Positions 1 through 9,228 of a stretch of 59,671 bases of DNA are shown here, piece after piece; position 1 is the stretch's first letter; every line of letters starts with the position of its first letter. This DNA comes from [Haemophilus] ducreyi (lineage in GTDB: Bacteria; Pseudomonadota; Gammaproteobacteria; Enterobacterales; Pasteurellaceae): assembly GCF_900109315.1 (NCBI RefSeq), contig NZ_FOJC01000010.1:1-59671 (forward strand), written 5' to 3'. A program made the translations under genes and the position numbers. The notes under the pieces are model-generated. The model did not search any database, was not told the DNA's origin, and saw only the letters and a list, made by a program, of their open reading frames with translations.

Positions 1-705
1 TATCTTGCAGAACGTTTACCAAACGGGCAAGCTGGCGCATTTCGCTGGGTCGGTGATGTATCAGAGTTAAATGTCTCACTGACCGTCGAGGATTTTACCC
101 ATAAAGAATCATACTCGGGCAATCGCCAAGAAGTGCGCAAAATTATCACCGGCAAATCCGGCGAAGTTTCCGTTAAATTCCACGAGATGAGCAAAGAGAA
201 TTTGAGCTTAATGCTCTTAGGCGAAGCCAGCACAATCAAAGCGGGTAATGTGGCAAAAGAAGCATTGCCTGACGATATTAAAGTTGGTGATCGTATTGCG
301 TGGGCACATCAAAATGTGAGCGATGTAAAAATTGCTGAATTAAAAGAAAACACGGATTTTGTTGTTGATGCGATTTTCGGGACGATTGAGTTTTTAAAAG
401 AACAAAAAAGCAAGAAATTAACCGTTGCCTATAACTACGGTGATGTTGATGTGATTGCACTTTTAACCACCAATCCGAAAGACTTATTCCTGCGTTTCGA
501 GGGAATCAACCTTGCTGAAGAGAATGAATGGAGCTTAGTTGAGTTGTACAAAATCAACTTCAACCCAACGGAAGCATTAAATTTAATCAACAACGAAAAT
601 GCGCTTGATGCGTTAAGTGCGAAAGCCAAAGTGTTAGCCGATACGACTAAAACGGGCGATAGCACGCTTGGTCGATTCGGGCGCGTTGTTAAAATTAAAA
701 AATAA
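1..705 (+). CDS. Phage tail tube protein, 5' end cut off by window edge
   Basis: The frame is open from base 1, so the gene starts before the window; a GTG at 133 is internal. About 234 residues are visible. Compact beta-rich sequence with alternating charged and hydrophobic stretches, no membrane segment. It lies directly before the chaperone pair and the tape measure gene, which is where the major tail tube subunit sits in siphophages. The assignment rests mainly on this position and on a general resemblance to tail tube proteins of Pasteurellaceae prophages. It would polymerise around the tape measure to form the tail tube. Confidence 0.65.
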   Translation, partial: YLAERLPNGQAGAFRWVGDVSELNVSLTVEDFTHKESYSGNRQEVRKIITGKSGEVSVKFHEMSKENLSLMLLGEASTIKAGNVAKEALPDDIKVGDRIAWAHQNVSDVKIAELKENTDFVVDAIFGTIEFLKEQKSKKLTVAYNYGDVDVIALLTTNPKDLFLRFEGINLAEENEWSLVELYKINFNPTEALNLINNENALDALSAKAKVLADTTKTGDSTLGRFGRVVKIKK

Positions 706-715
706 CGCTTTTTCT

Positions 716-738
716 GCCCCTAGTATTTAGGGGCTTTC
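716..738 (+). terminator. Hairpin after the tail tube gene
   Basis: A 7-bp stem (GCCCCTA with TAGGGGC, 5-base loop) is followed by TTTCTCT, 11 bases after the tail tube stop. It could be a partial terminator that lowers expression of the chaperone gene relative to the abundant tube protein; the U tract is weak. Confidence 0.45.
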
Positions 739-752
739 TCTAGGTTTCAGTC

Positions 753-1157
753 ATGCAAAAAGAAAAAGATGAATTAAATGTACTCTTCCCGCACCAAAAA
801 TTGACTATTGCCGGTGAAGAAATCGAAGTTAAAGAATACTCTTTAATCCAACAGTTACAACACCGAGCCTTGTTTATGCCGTTTGTGACGGATTTGCGCA
901 CTACGCTTTCACAAGCTGACACGCAATTCGGACTTGACCCATTGATGAGTTTGCTCGCAGAACATTATCAAGATGTTTTAACCATGGTGAGCTTATCTAT
1001 CAATAAGCCGCTGGAATGGGTGCAAAACTTAACCGGCGAGAATGCGGAAACGGTATTGATGATGTGGTGGACGGTCAATAGTGATTTTTTTACCCGTCAG
1101 GCGCTGCAACCGATGTTAGAAAAAGCGGTACTGCAACAAGCGCAGAAGCAGAAATAA
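753..1157 (+). CDS. Phage tail assembly chaperone, short form (lambda gpG-like)
   Basis: A 134-residue, mostly helical soluble protein between tail tube and tape measure. In long-tailed phages this position holds the tail assembly chaperone, which coats the hydrophobic tape measure protein during assembly. A second ORF in the -1 frame overlaps its 3' end, the classical arrangement for programmed frameshifting. The ATG at 753 lacks a strong Shine-Dalgarno sequence. The function is assigned by position and overlap architecture, not by a signature motif. Confidence 0.65.
   Translation: MQKEKDELNVLFPHQKLTIAGEEIEVKEYSLIQQLQHRALFMPFVTDLRTTLSQADTQFGLDPLMSLLAEHYQDVLTMVSLSINKPLEWVQNLTGENAETVLMMWWTVNSDFFTRQALQPMLEKAVLQQAQKQK
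1085..1091 (+). promoter_or_regulatory. Candidate -1 ribosomal frameshift site (T TTT TTT)
   Basis: Seven T residues sit in the upstream frame exactly as T_TTT_TTT, the best X_XXY_YYZ form. The site directly follows the TGA (1082-1084) that closes the -1 frame, so a slip here gives uninterrupted translation to 1366. Confidence 0.55.
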
Positions 1158-1366
1158 ACTGGGCAGAGCTTATTGAACAATTGATTGCAAGCGGACATGA
1201 TTTTAACCAAATTCAGTATTACACGGCACGCCAGATAACGCTGTTTTATCAGCAATCGATTTTGCGTGAGCGACGTTTAAGAGCTGCGCGCACGGTAGAT
1301 GTAGCTTATGGGGTAAATGGTGGTAAAGAGGTGACCGGTTATCTAAACGATTTAACCTCGACATAG
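1085..1366 (+). CDS. Tail assembly chaperone C-terminal extension (lambda gpT-like), read by -1 frameshift
   Basis: Open -1 frame overlapping the end of the chaperone gene and running to TAG at 1364-1366. An ATG at 1181 exists, but coding-like sequence (EINWAELIEQLI) begins upstream of it, so translation as a frameshift extension is more likely than independent initiation. The predicted fusion would be about 204 residues: 113 from the upstream ORF, then the extension rich in Tyr, Gln and Arg. In lambda the T domain recruits the tail tube subunit to the tape measure-chaperone complex. Confidence 0.6.
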   Translation, partial: FFYPSGAATDVRKSGTATSAEAEINWAELIEQLIASGHDFNQIQYYTARQITLFYQQSILRERRLRAARTVDVAYGVNGGKEVTGYLNDLTST

Positions 1367-1373
1367 TGCGAGG

Positions 1374-1535
1374 TTAAATTTTAGGAGCAAATATTAAGCT
1401 TAATAAGAATGCAAAAGGCGATCTAAAAATTGCAATGATAAAAGCAATCAACGGATAAGTCAATGTGCCTAATCCGAGTGCTTGCCCGATGGTCGCTTGC
1501 CCGAAAAGCACGCACAACAAGCCGATAAGGCAGCA
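1374..1535 (-). pseudogene. Remnant of a small two-helix membrane protein on the opposite strand
   Basis: On the minus strand a 53-codon open frame ends at TAA 1376-1374. It encodes two strongly hydrophobic helices (around IGLLCVLFGQATIGQALGLG and YPLIAFIIAIF) and a C-terminus SLIFAPKI. It has no ATG: only TTG codons are available, and a stop closes the frame at 1538-1536. The missing start and the overlap with the start of the tape measure gene suggest the 3' part of a phage accessory gene whose 5' end was deleted. I do not recognise the family. Confidence 0.4.
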
Positions 1536-4500
1536 TCAAAGCTTGGCAAAACCCGTGCTGGTGTTGAATCTATCAGTAAGCAATTAGCCGAATTAAAAAA
1601 ACAAGCCATTGGCTTAACTTTGGGTAATGTGGCGATTGGCAATTTAGTGCAAACCAGTGACGAATTTAAAAGCCTTGAAGCACGCATTAAATTAGTTTCT
1701 CGCTCAAATCTTGAAGCTAAAGGCACTTTTCATGGCTTGATGACTGTAGCACAAGAAACGGGGACAGCATTTTCTGCTACGGCGGAGCTTTACACGCGCG
1801 TTTTTCGTTCATTAGGCGACTCGGCAAACTCGGCAGAAATCTTGCGCTTTACGAAAACCGTTTCACAGGCGATGACAGTCAGCGGTGCTGGTGCACAAGA
1901 AGCGCAAGCAGCAATCATTCAGTTATCACAAGGTATGGCAGCCGGTGCATTACGTGGCGAAGAATTTAACTCGGTGTCTGAACAAGCCCCGATTATTTTA
2001 GAACTCTTGCAAAAATCCCTCGGCAAAACCCGAGGCGAGTTGCGCAAAATGGCGGAAGAAGGTCAATTAACCACGCAAGTGATTATGACTGCCGTGGCTG
2101 AAGGTGCAGACAGTATTCAAAAACAATATGAGCAAATGCCATTGACGATTGGCAAAGCGGTCACGCAACTCTCTAACGCTTGGCTTGAATTTGTCGGCAA
2201 TACCGATAAAACGCTGAGCGCATCTACCCTTGTTTCGACGGCGATTTCGACGTTGGCAAATCATCTCGAGGGTTTAGCCGGCATTGCCATTTTAGTCGGC
2301 ACGGCATACACCGCGCGCTATTTATCAGCCATGTACACTAGCATTAGCTTAAAAAGTAAAGCAGTGATCGCGGAAAGTGCGCACATGGCAGCGATTAACG
2401 CTAGTGCAACGGCTTCTGTTCGTCAAGCACAAGCGACTGTAGTTTTAATGCAAGCGGTCAATGGCGAGACGGTATCGGTCGGGCGCGCAACAAAAGCCTA
2501 TGGTGCGCTTGCTGTTGCCAAAGCCCGAGCTGCTGCCGTCAATGTAGGCTCGGGATTATTTGCGGCAATCGGCGGACCAGTTGGGCTGGCGATTACGGCT
2601 ATTGCAGGGCTGAGTGCAGCGTATCTGTATTTAAAAAGCCAAGAGGAAGAAGTTGAACGTCAATTTGCCCAATCTCTCACTACGCTTGATGCCAATATTG
2701 AGAAAACTAACGCCTTAGTCGAAGCACGTACCAAATTGGGCGAAATGGGCGGTTTTAGTGATCGCCTTGAACAGCTCAAAGTTAATACGGCGTCATTAGA
2801 TGAAGCGAAACAAAAACTTGAAGCACTCATTGCCGAGCGCGATAAATTGCTAAATCAAAGCCGTACTAGCGTCATGGGCGGATTAATTAATGCCGATGAA
2901 GTAAATGCGCTTAATGCGCAAATTGATGAGCTACAGCAAAAAATTGACTCAATGAGTACGGCTAGCAGCGAATTAGCCAATATTACGCAAACGCAATTAG
3001 CAGTGGCTTGGGACGCAGCCATCGAAGCCGGCGGTACATTAGCAGAAAAATTAACGGAAATTGGCGACCCGCAACATCCTGAAGCAGTGAAATTGCTCAC
3101 AGAAGCAATCAAAGCAAGTGAAACCGAAGCCCTTGCGATGAAAACGGAAGTGGAAGAACTCACTCAAAAGCTCAAAAAAGATTTGAGCCAAGCCTCCACG
3201 ACGGCAATCGAACGCTTAGAAGCGATGCGTACAAAATTTGAAGGCATTGCCGCACAAGCAGGGATGTCGGGCAATGCAGTGCAAGGTTTTATCAACAAAA
3301 TCAATGAAGCCATTGGCTTGCAAACTCAACTTGAGCAAAAGCAAGCAGAGAAAAAAGGCGGCGATGAGCTAGAAAAACTGCGTACCCGCGCACGTCAATC
3401 GGGAATGAGTGAGCTTGAAAAGAACCTTGATAATGCACGTAACAATAGCAATTGGACGGATGAGCAGAAAAAAGAGGCAGAAGCACTCTATCAAACGATT
3501 GAAGCAAATCAGAAAAAACTGCGTGAACAGGCGGAAGCGGACAGAAAAGCAAAAGTGGAAGTGAATAAAGCGCAACGTAAAGCGGAAAGTGATGCGAAAA
3601 AAGCGGCACAAGATACAAAACGTACGGCAGAAGAAGCCACAAATAAGCTACGCGAACTCAATAGTGATTACTTGCGCTTAACCGGACAAACGGCAAAAGC
3701 GGATCTGCTTGATGTACAAAGTAAATACAACCAGTTACTCGCTTTATTTAGCAAAGCCAATAACCAAGACGGCATTAATTTGGTTAAGCAAATGTTACCG
3801 CTGGAAGAAGCCAAGGTTCAGTTAAATGGCATTGAGGCAGAAATTAACAAAGTGATGCAGGCACAAAGTGCCAAAGAACAGCAGATTCAAGCGCAAGTAC
3901 AAACCGGGCTTATTTCACACTTTGAAGGACAGCAACGCTTAAAAGATATGTATGCGCAAACGGTAGCAGAAATTGAAAAACAATTACCGCTCCTGGAAAG
4001 ATTAGCACAAATGCCCGGTGCGCAAGGCGAAGCAGCCGGCGCAATGCTTGAACAAATGAAAGTAAAAATTCAAGAGCTTAAACAGACAGGAAACGAACTT
4101 GAAAATGCGTTTAAACAGGGTTTAACACAAGGTATCCAAAGCGCATTGATGGGACTTGCTGAAGGCACAATGAGCTTGGGTGATGCGGTAAAACAATTAG
4201 CCCTGACCGTGATAAACAGCATGGCGCAGATTGCCGCACAACAACTGGCAATGCAAGCGACCAGTGCCATTAGTGGCTTTTTCGGCGGTGCGGGTGCAGC
4301 CGTGACGGCAGCCACCGGTGGTTTTATTTCCGGACCGGGAACAGGCACTTCGGACTCCATCCCGGCACGGTTATCCAATGGTGAGTTTGTGGTGCGTGCG
4401 GCAAGTGTGCAGAAATATGGCGTGGGCTTTTTACATGCAATTAATCGTGGTCATTTACGTAAATATGCCACCGGTGGATTGATCTCTGCACCATCAATGC

Positions 4501-4709
4501 CGTCATACAACGAGCTAACATTGACCCAAGAAATGCAAAACGGCACGGCAGGACAACAGGCGGTAGCAAGCCCTGTAACTATCCAACAAACGTTAGCGGT
4601 GGATAGTGCGGAATTATTCACGGCAGGCATTAATACGGTCGCGGGTGAACGTGCGGTAATGACCGTGATTAGGGCGAATAAACAGACATTAAAACAGGAG
4701 TTAGGCTAA
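1482..4709 (+). CDS. Phage tail tape measure protein, probably lacking its native N-terminus
   Basis: A 1075-residue protein. Residues about 60-240 (from SDEFKSLEARIKL through SEQAPIILELLQKSLG) match the conserved tape-measure N-terminal domain (TIGR02675 type). Hydrophobic segments follow at about 255-280 and 355-385. Residues 390-850 are long coiled coil. The C-terminus has the Gly-rich GFISGPGTGTSDSIPARLS segment common in tape measures. It sets tail length and is ejected during infection. The first residues look unnatural: the only in-frame start is TTG at 1482 without a Shine-Dalgarno, and tape-measure-like sequence starts near ADKAASKLGKT. The 5' end appears to have been lost at a deletion junction. 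The stop overlaps the next ATG (TAATG). Confidence 0.85.
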   Translation: MPDGRLPEKHAQQADKAASKLGKTRAGVESISKQLAELKKQAIGLTLGNVAIGNLVQTSDEFKSLEARIKLVSRSNLEAKGTFHGLMTVAQETGTAFSATAELYTRVFRSLGDSANSAEILRFTKTVSQAMTVSGAGAQEAQAAIIQLSQGMAAGALRGEEFNSVSEQAPIILELLQKSLGKTRGELRKMAEEGQLTTQVIMTAVAEGADSIQKQYEQMPLTIGKAVTQLSNAWLEFVGNTDKTLSASTLVSTAISTLANHLEGLAGIAILVGTAYTARYLSAMYTSISLKSKAVIAESAHMAAINASATASVRQAQATVVLMQAVNGETVSVGRATKAYGALAVAKARAAAVNVGSGLFAAIGGPVGLAITAIAGLSAAYLYLKSQEEEVERQFAQSLTTLDANIEKTNALVEARTKLGEMGGFSDRLEQLKVNTASLDEAKQKLEALIAERDKLLNQSRTSVMGGLINADEVNALNAQIDELQQKIDSMSTASSELANITQTQLAVAWDAAIEAGGTLAEKLTEIGDPQHPEAVKLLTEAIKASETEALAMKTEVEELTQKLKKDLSQASTTAIERLEAMRTKFEGIAAQAGMSGNAVQGFINKINEAIGLQTQLEQKQAEKKGGDELEKLRTRARQSGMSELEKNLDNARNNSNWTDEQKKEAEALYQTIEANQKKLREQAEADRKAKVEVNKAQRKAESDAKKAAQDTKRTAEEATNKLRELNSDYLRLTGQTAKADLLDVQSKYNQLLALFSKANNQDGINLVKQMLPLEEAKVQLNGIEAEINKVMQAQSAKEQQIQAQVQTGLISHFEGQQRLKDMYAQTVAEIEKQLPLLERLAQMPGAQGEAAGAMLEQMKVKIQELKQTGNELENAFKQGLTQGIQSALMGLAEGTMSLGDAVKQLALTVINSMAQIAAQQLAMQATSAISGFFGGAGAAVTAATGGFISGPGTGTSDSIPARLSNGEFVVRAASVQKYGVGFLHAINRGHLRKYATGGLISAPSMPSYNELTLTQEMQNGTAGQQAVASPVTIQQTLAVDSAELFTAGINTVAGERAVMTVIRANKQTLKQELG

Positions 4710-5707
4710 TGGCATACACAACAGGCACAGCAGAAAACGAGCGTGATTTATTAGACAAAATCAATAAGTTTCTAACACAAGATGAAACACTCAAGCGCGA
4801 CGGACAAGCGTGGACAGTATTACTTGACCGTAAATTGACCGAAACCGCAACACAAAAAGAAATCCGTCAAATTGCGTGGAAATCAACCGGTACCGGCGTT
4901 GAACAAGATATTTATCTTGTGGCTTCAACCGATAACTTAATTTCAGCTGATACTTACAATCTTAACTTTTGGGGCGGCACGTTTTTCAATGAAAAAGCGG
5001 TTACGCCAGCTGAAATTGACAAAGGCTTAATTAATGCCTCCCCTGGCGTTGTTTTGTTTGCGGATAACCGTCCAATCGAATATCACATTGTCGCAAGTGG
5101 ACGTTGTTGCAAAATTATCACACGCATTTCGCAAGTGTGTTCAAGTGCTTATCTCGGTTTTATTTTACCGACCGTGCCGCCGACAGAATACCCCTATCCG
5201 CTTTGTGTTGCCGGTAGCGCACCGATTGTGGATGAAAACAACCGTGCGGTACGAGTACGCTACTCACAAACAGGTGAATTGCATTCATCAATCATAGACG
5301 CTAAATATGGTAATTGTTGGCTTTTTACACCTGACCAAAGCTGGCGTGACTTTTACGGCAGCAGTTACAAAAACTTGCGTACCGATTCACGCAGACAATC
5401 GCTATTCCCGTTGTGTAATTATGAGCTTTTCAGTTCATATCAACAGCCACGCAGTATTGATTCAATGGGCGAAAGCCAAGGCGGTGCTTATCCATTGATA
5501 CCTGTTGAATTTATCAGTCTCAAGGATTCTAGCCAAGGACGTAACCGTTGGGGCACATTTGATGGCGTGTATTGGATTCCGGGTATTCAGCGAGCAGCAG
5601 GCGATCAAGTCACTATTACTGAAGGACGAAAAGGGCTGGTGTTTAACGGTGGCTATCGTGTAGCAACCAAGGATTATTTTGTGATTGAGACAACAACGGA
5701 GTATTAA
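4709..5707 (+). CDS. Phage tail structural protein, paralogue of the next gene
   Basis: A 332-residue protein starting MAYTTGTAENERDLLDK, translationally coupled to the tape measure gene by TAATG. The following gene begins with nearly the same pattern (MAYQTGNAKDVKELLKK) and has a similar length once its frameshift is corrected, so the two are tandem paralogues. Rich in aromatic residues and beta-type sequence, with no membrane segment or enzyme motif. Position after the tape measure suggests a distal tail component. Its precise role is unknown to me. Confidence 0.6.
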   Translation: MAYTTGTAENERDLLDKINKFLTQDETLKRDGQAWTVLLDRKLTETATQKEIRQIAWKSTGTGVEQDIYLVASTDNLISADTYNLNFWGGTFFNEKAVTPAEIDKGLINASPGVVLFADNRPIEYHIVASGRCCKIITRISQVCSSAYLGFILPTVPPTEYPYPLCVAGSAPIVDENNRAVRVRYSQTGELHSSIIDAKYGNCWLFTPDQSWRDFYGSSYKNLRTDSRRQSLFPLCNYELFSSYQQPRSIDSMGESQGGAYPLIPVEFISLKDSSQGRNRWGTFDGVYWIPGIQRAAGDQVTITEGRKGLVFNGGYRVATKDYFVIETTTEY

Positions 5708-5709
5708 GC

Positions 5710-6676
5710 ATGGCATATCAAACGGGTAACGCAAAAGACGTTAAGGAACTACTTAAAAAATTAAGTGAGTTTGCTCAAGGCTTAAAGTGGGTAGTAGATA
5801 AGTCGGAAGATAATTTGCTGTGCTTACACAACGAGCAAGGCTACTGGTCGCTTATGTTTAAGCCTGAAGTTAATCAGTTGTTTACTTATGTGAATACCGG
5901 CTTCGATACCAGTAAAAAAGGCCATGAACAGCCCGGTTCATCAAGAGCGCACGCTTATCGTGAAATCGACACGGCAACCTCTCAGTTAGAAAAAGGCAAT
6001 TATGCGTCTTATGACTTTTTCGGCACGGCGCAATATTTACACGTTGTCGTGCAAATTGAAGCGGAAAAATTTCGGCATTTTGGCATTGGCACGTTAAACA
6101 AAGAAGGCACTTATACCGGCGGTCAATATACCTATGGCACTTATATCACAAAGAACTACGCGCATTATCAAAATAGCGACCACGCTTACGGCTTTTCTAA
6201 CGGGGCGCGTGGCAATCAAGCGGTTGTCCGTGCCGACGGTATCAGTGGCGATAAACGGACACCTTGGTATTTCGCTCCCGTAAATGTTTCAGATTATAAA
6301 GATTTGAGTAATGCGGATAAAGGCAAATACCTGCTTACACTCGGCAGAGCGGCGATGACAACAGACGAAAATACTTATCATCCTGATGCCTTACTTGTCT
6401 ATTACAGTCAATCTAAGTTCGGGCAATCGTTAATACCGTGTCCACACAGCTTAATTGCACATGGTATTGATGGTATTTTTCGCCGTTTAGGTATTCTTGC
6501 AGATCGCTATGAATGCACAATGGTTGTGTCTCTCGCCCCGTCAAATTCTGACCATCAATAGCGAGAAATGGATGATTATTCCGAGTGCGCAATATGACGT
6601 GCGTAATGAAAGTTATATTGAAAAAGGGAAAAACAACTCAGGGATTCAAGGCGTGGCTTATCGGATGGTTGAATAA
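5710..6676 (+). pseudogene. Phage tail structural protein paralogue, frameshifted near the 3' end
   Basis: The N-terminal 276 or so residues read intact from ATG 5710, then the frame ends early at 6561. Removing one C from the CCCC run at 6536-6539 restores an open frame (SLARQILTINSEKWMIIP and on to RMVE) ending at TAA 6674-6676, which overlaps the next ATG as TAATG exactly like the upstream gene junction. The corrected protein would be 321 residues. It is a paralogue of the upstream gene. This is either a true frameshift or a homopolymer error. Confidence 0.65.
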
Positions 6677-8358
6677 TGGCAAATATCAATGGCTATATTG
6701 TAACAAGTGGTAAAAGCCTCGCGTCTAAAGATACCGCCTATTTAGACCGCTTGCCGATTTATCGTGGCAAAGCACGTATTGCTGCAAGCCTTATGCCGAC
6801 AATGTCAGGCAAACTCCGGCAAGGCAAGTTATTAGATTTAGCTCAGTCGTTACAGGCTTATATTGCGCCGAACTACTACAGCGATTTATACAGCCGTGTG
6901 CTTGTGATTCCGCATACAGTTAATCTAGGCTCAATTTCAACTGAACAAGTGTTTGATGTGCACTTGTGGAATGCGAACCGACACACGGTCAATTTAACCA
7001 AGGTAGATATACAAGATGGCGAAGGCATTACGCTAACCGGCAATCAAACACCACTCACGCTACGCGCACTGGCACTTAAGAAGTGGACGGTTAAAGTCAG
7101 TATGAACGGTCCGGCGGAAATTGATTGCACAGTAACTTTTACGATTGCGGGCAAAAATCCGGTTACGTTGCGCATTATTGGCTCGCGCTCTACCGACTGG
7201 GAATTTTTCCCCGATTGGTCTGAAGACGTGACTGAAAAACTAGAGTTTTTAACGACCGTGCATCAATCAATTACCGGAGCGGAACAGCGTATTGCAAAAC
7301 GTTTATCACCCCGTCGAACCTTTGAATTTAAAGTCTCTACCGTTGGAACAGAACGTCAGCGTTTAGAAAATATGCTCTATGCTTACGGCGCAAGAGTGTG
7401 GGCGTTGCCGATTTTCACGCATCGAGTTTATTTGGCTAAGCCAACCAAACAAGGCGATAGAACCCTTTCACTCGCCACAACAGGCTTTGACTTTTATGTC
7501 GGAGGACGTGCGGTTTTGATGAACGGGAACAAACGTGAAATGGTGGATATTACTGGCATTGAGCCTGATAAGCTTGAAATAAAGCGCCCGTTATTGCATC
7601 GCTTTGATACTCACACACAGATCTATCCGTTGCGCTCCGCCGTGCTGACCGATATGCCACAACTTACTCGTTTAAGTGATGGCGTGGCAACCGCACAAAT
7701 TCGCCTGCAAATTCACGAGCACAATGGCTATGCTGCCGATATTCGTCACTTGCCGACTTATCGTGGGCATCCCGTGTTAGAGCCAACCAGCGAATGGTCA
7801 GAAGATATTACCGCACAATACTTGCGTTTGATTAAACAACTGGATAACGACACCGCCTTACCACATTACTTAGATACGGCGAAAAATGCGTTTCAGCTCA
7901 CAAACCATCGTTTCTTGTTAAATGGGATTGACGCACAACACCAACTGCGCCAACTGTTTTACTACTTACGTGGCAGACAAAAAGCGATTTGGGTAGCAAG
8001 TTCGACATCAGATTTAACACTAGCAAACGATATTGTCGGCAAAAATCTCGATATTGAGCTGGTTTATTACACGACTTGCTTATTGAAACAGGCGGGACGG
8101 CAAGACATTCGCATTGAGTGTACCGACGGCAGCGTGCATTACCGCCGGATTTTAGCCGCAACGGTAAGCAACAACCAAACCGAACGGCTTGCACTGGATG
8201 GTGAAGTGTTAAATTTAAAGCGTGAACAAGTGGCTAAGATTTCTTTTCTGACACTCTCACGCTTAGAGAGCGACACGATTGACTGGAAGCACCACACTGA
8301 TACGGTGGCAAGTGTGATGGTTAGCTTCCGAGGCTTACATGATGAACTCGAAGTTTAA
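6676..8358 (+). CDS. Phage tail protein (distal tail component)
   Basis: A 560-residue soluble protein. It seems to contain two related halves: EWFFPDWSEDVTEKLEF-like and EWSEDITAQYLRLIKQLD segments both precede a stretch in which residues are compared around a conserved LFYYLRGRQKAIWVAS motif (about residue 430). It lies between the paralogue pair and the DUF2163-like gene, as in other lambda-like and B3-like tail modules of Pasteurellaceae prophages. No enzymatic motif is visible; a structural role at the tail tip is inferred from position. Confidence 0.6.
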   Translation: MANINGYIVTSGKSLASKDTAYLDRLPIYRGKARIAASLMPTMSGKLRQGKLLDLAQSLQAYIAPNYYSDLYSRVLVIPHTVNLGSISTEQVFDVHLWNANRHTVNLTKVDIQDGEGITLTGNQTPLTLRALALKKWTVKVSMNGPAEIDCTVTFTIAGKNPVTLRIIGSRSTDWEFFPDWSEDVTEKLEFLTTVHQSITGAEQRIAKRLSPRRTFEFKVSTVGTERQRLENMLYAYGARVWALPIFTHRVYLAKPTKQGDRTLSLATTGFDFYVGGRAVLMNGNKREMVDITGIEPDKLEIKRPLLHRFDTHTQIYPLRSAVLTDMPQLTRLSDGVATAQIRLQIHEHNGYAADIRHLPTYRGHPVLEPTSEWSEDITAQYLRLIKQLDNDTALPHYLDTAKNAFQLTNHRFLLNGIDAQHQLRQLFYYLRGRQKAIWVASSTSDLTLANDIVGKNLDIELVYYTTCLLKQAGRQDIRIECTDGSVHYRRILAATVSNNQTERLALDGEVLNLKREQVAKISFLTLSRLESDTIDWKHHTDTVASVMVSFRGLHDELEV

Positions 8359-8402
8359 TGATTTAAACGACATTTAAACGATATTTAAAAAGGATTTAAA
8401 AC

Positions 8403-9211
8403 GTGAATTATTTAGATAAAACCCATTCTGTTGCCGATGGTCAGCCCGTTACGCTTTATCAATTTACCCGCGGCGATGATGAAAAGATTTGGCGTTTTTG
8501 TGATGCTGACCAAGACATTGTCGTAAACAATGAAAAATGGCTGGCAACCGCAATCAGTGATAGCGGTCGTCGCACGGGCGAGAATATCAATATTGTGCTA
8601 CCGAGCAATAACCCTGTGGCATTGCTGTATCGTGGTATGCCACCGAGCCAAACCGTTAAGGTGATGATTATGCGCTTGCATTATCAAGAACAAGAATTAC
8701 GGGTAGTTTGGATTGGTACGATTATTGAAGCAAAACGCCCTGATGTACATAAGACGGAATTAGTTTCTGCGGGGCTATCTTCCACAATGCAAAGTGCGGG
8801 CTTGCGCTTAACTTGGGGACGTAACTTCCCTTATACGCTCTACGATTACGATTGCAGAGTTAATCCGAAAAATTTTGCGGTTGCAGGTTTGGTGATTAAA
8901 GCGTTAAACGGGACAACACTCACCGTAGATGTGCCTGAAAATTTACCTGAAGGCTGGTTTAACACCAGCTTTATTGAGTGGACGGATAGTGACGGCGTGC
9001 GCGAAGTACGGGCGGTAACGGTACATAAAAATAACCAAATTACCCTAATGGGTGGTACACAAAAGCTGTCTGTTGGCACAACGATTAAGGTGTACCCCGG
9101 CTGTGACGGACGGGCAACTACTTGCCTAAAAAATTTAACAATATGCTGAATTTCGGTGGTATTCCGCACATGCCGAATAAATCGCCTTATGATGGGTCAC
9201 GGGTATTTTAA
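8403..9211 (+). pseudogene. Phage tail protein, DUF2163/BR0599-like, frameshifted near the C-terminus
   Basis: The frame from ATG 8403 ends at 9149 after 248 residues, just past the Cys-containing motif GCDGRATTC. DUF2163/BR0599 proteins normally continue after this motif with FNN-LNFGG-PHxP. That sequence is present here in the +2 register (FNNMLNFGGIPHMPNKSPY) and reaches TAA 9209-9211. Adding one A to the six-A run at 9128-9133 joins the two parts into a protein of about 269 residues. The family sits at the tail tip next to hydrolase-like tail proteins. Confidence 0.75.
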
Positions 9212-9228
9212 TTTAAAAGGAGAACGTT

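Noticed and set aside
3301-3642. Long minus-strand ORFs inside the tape measure gene
   Set aside because: They mirror the Lys/Glu/Ala-rich coiled coil on the other strand and have no ribosome site or domain features.
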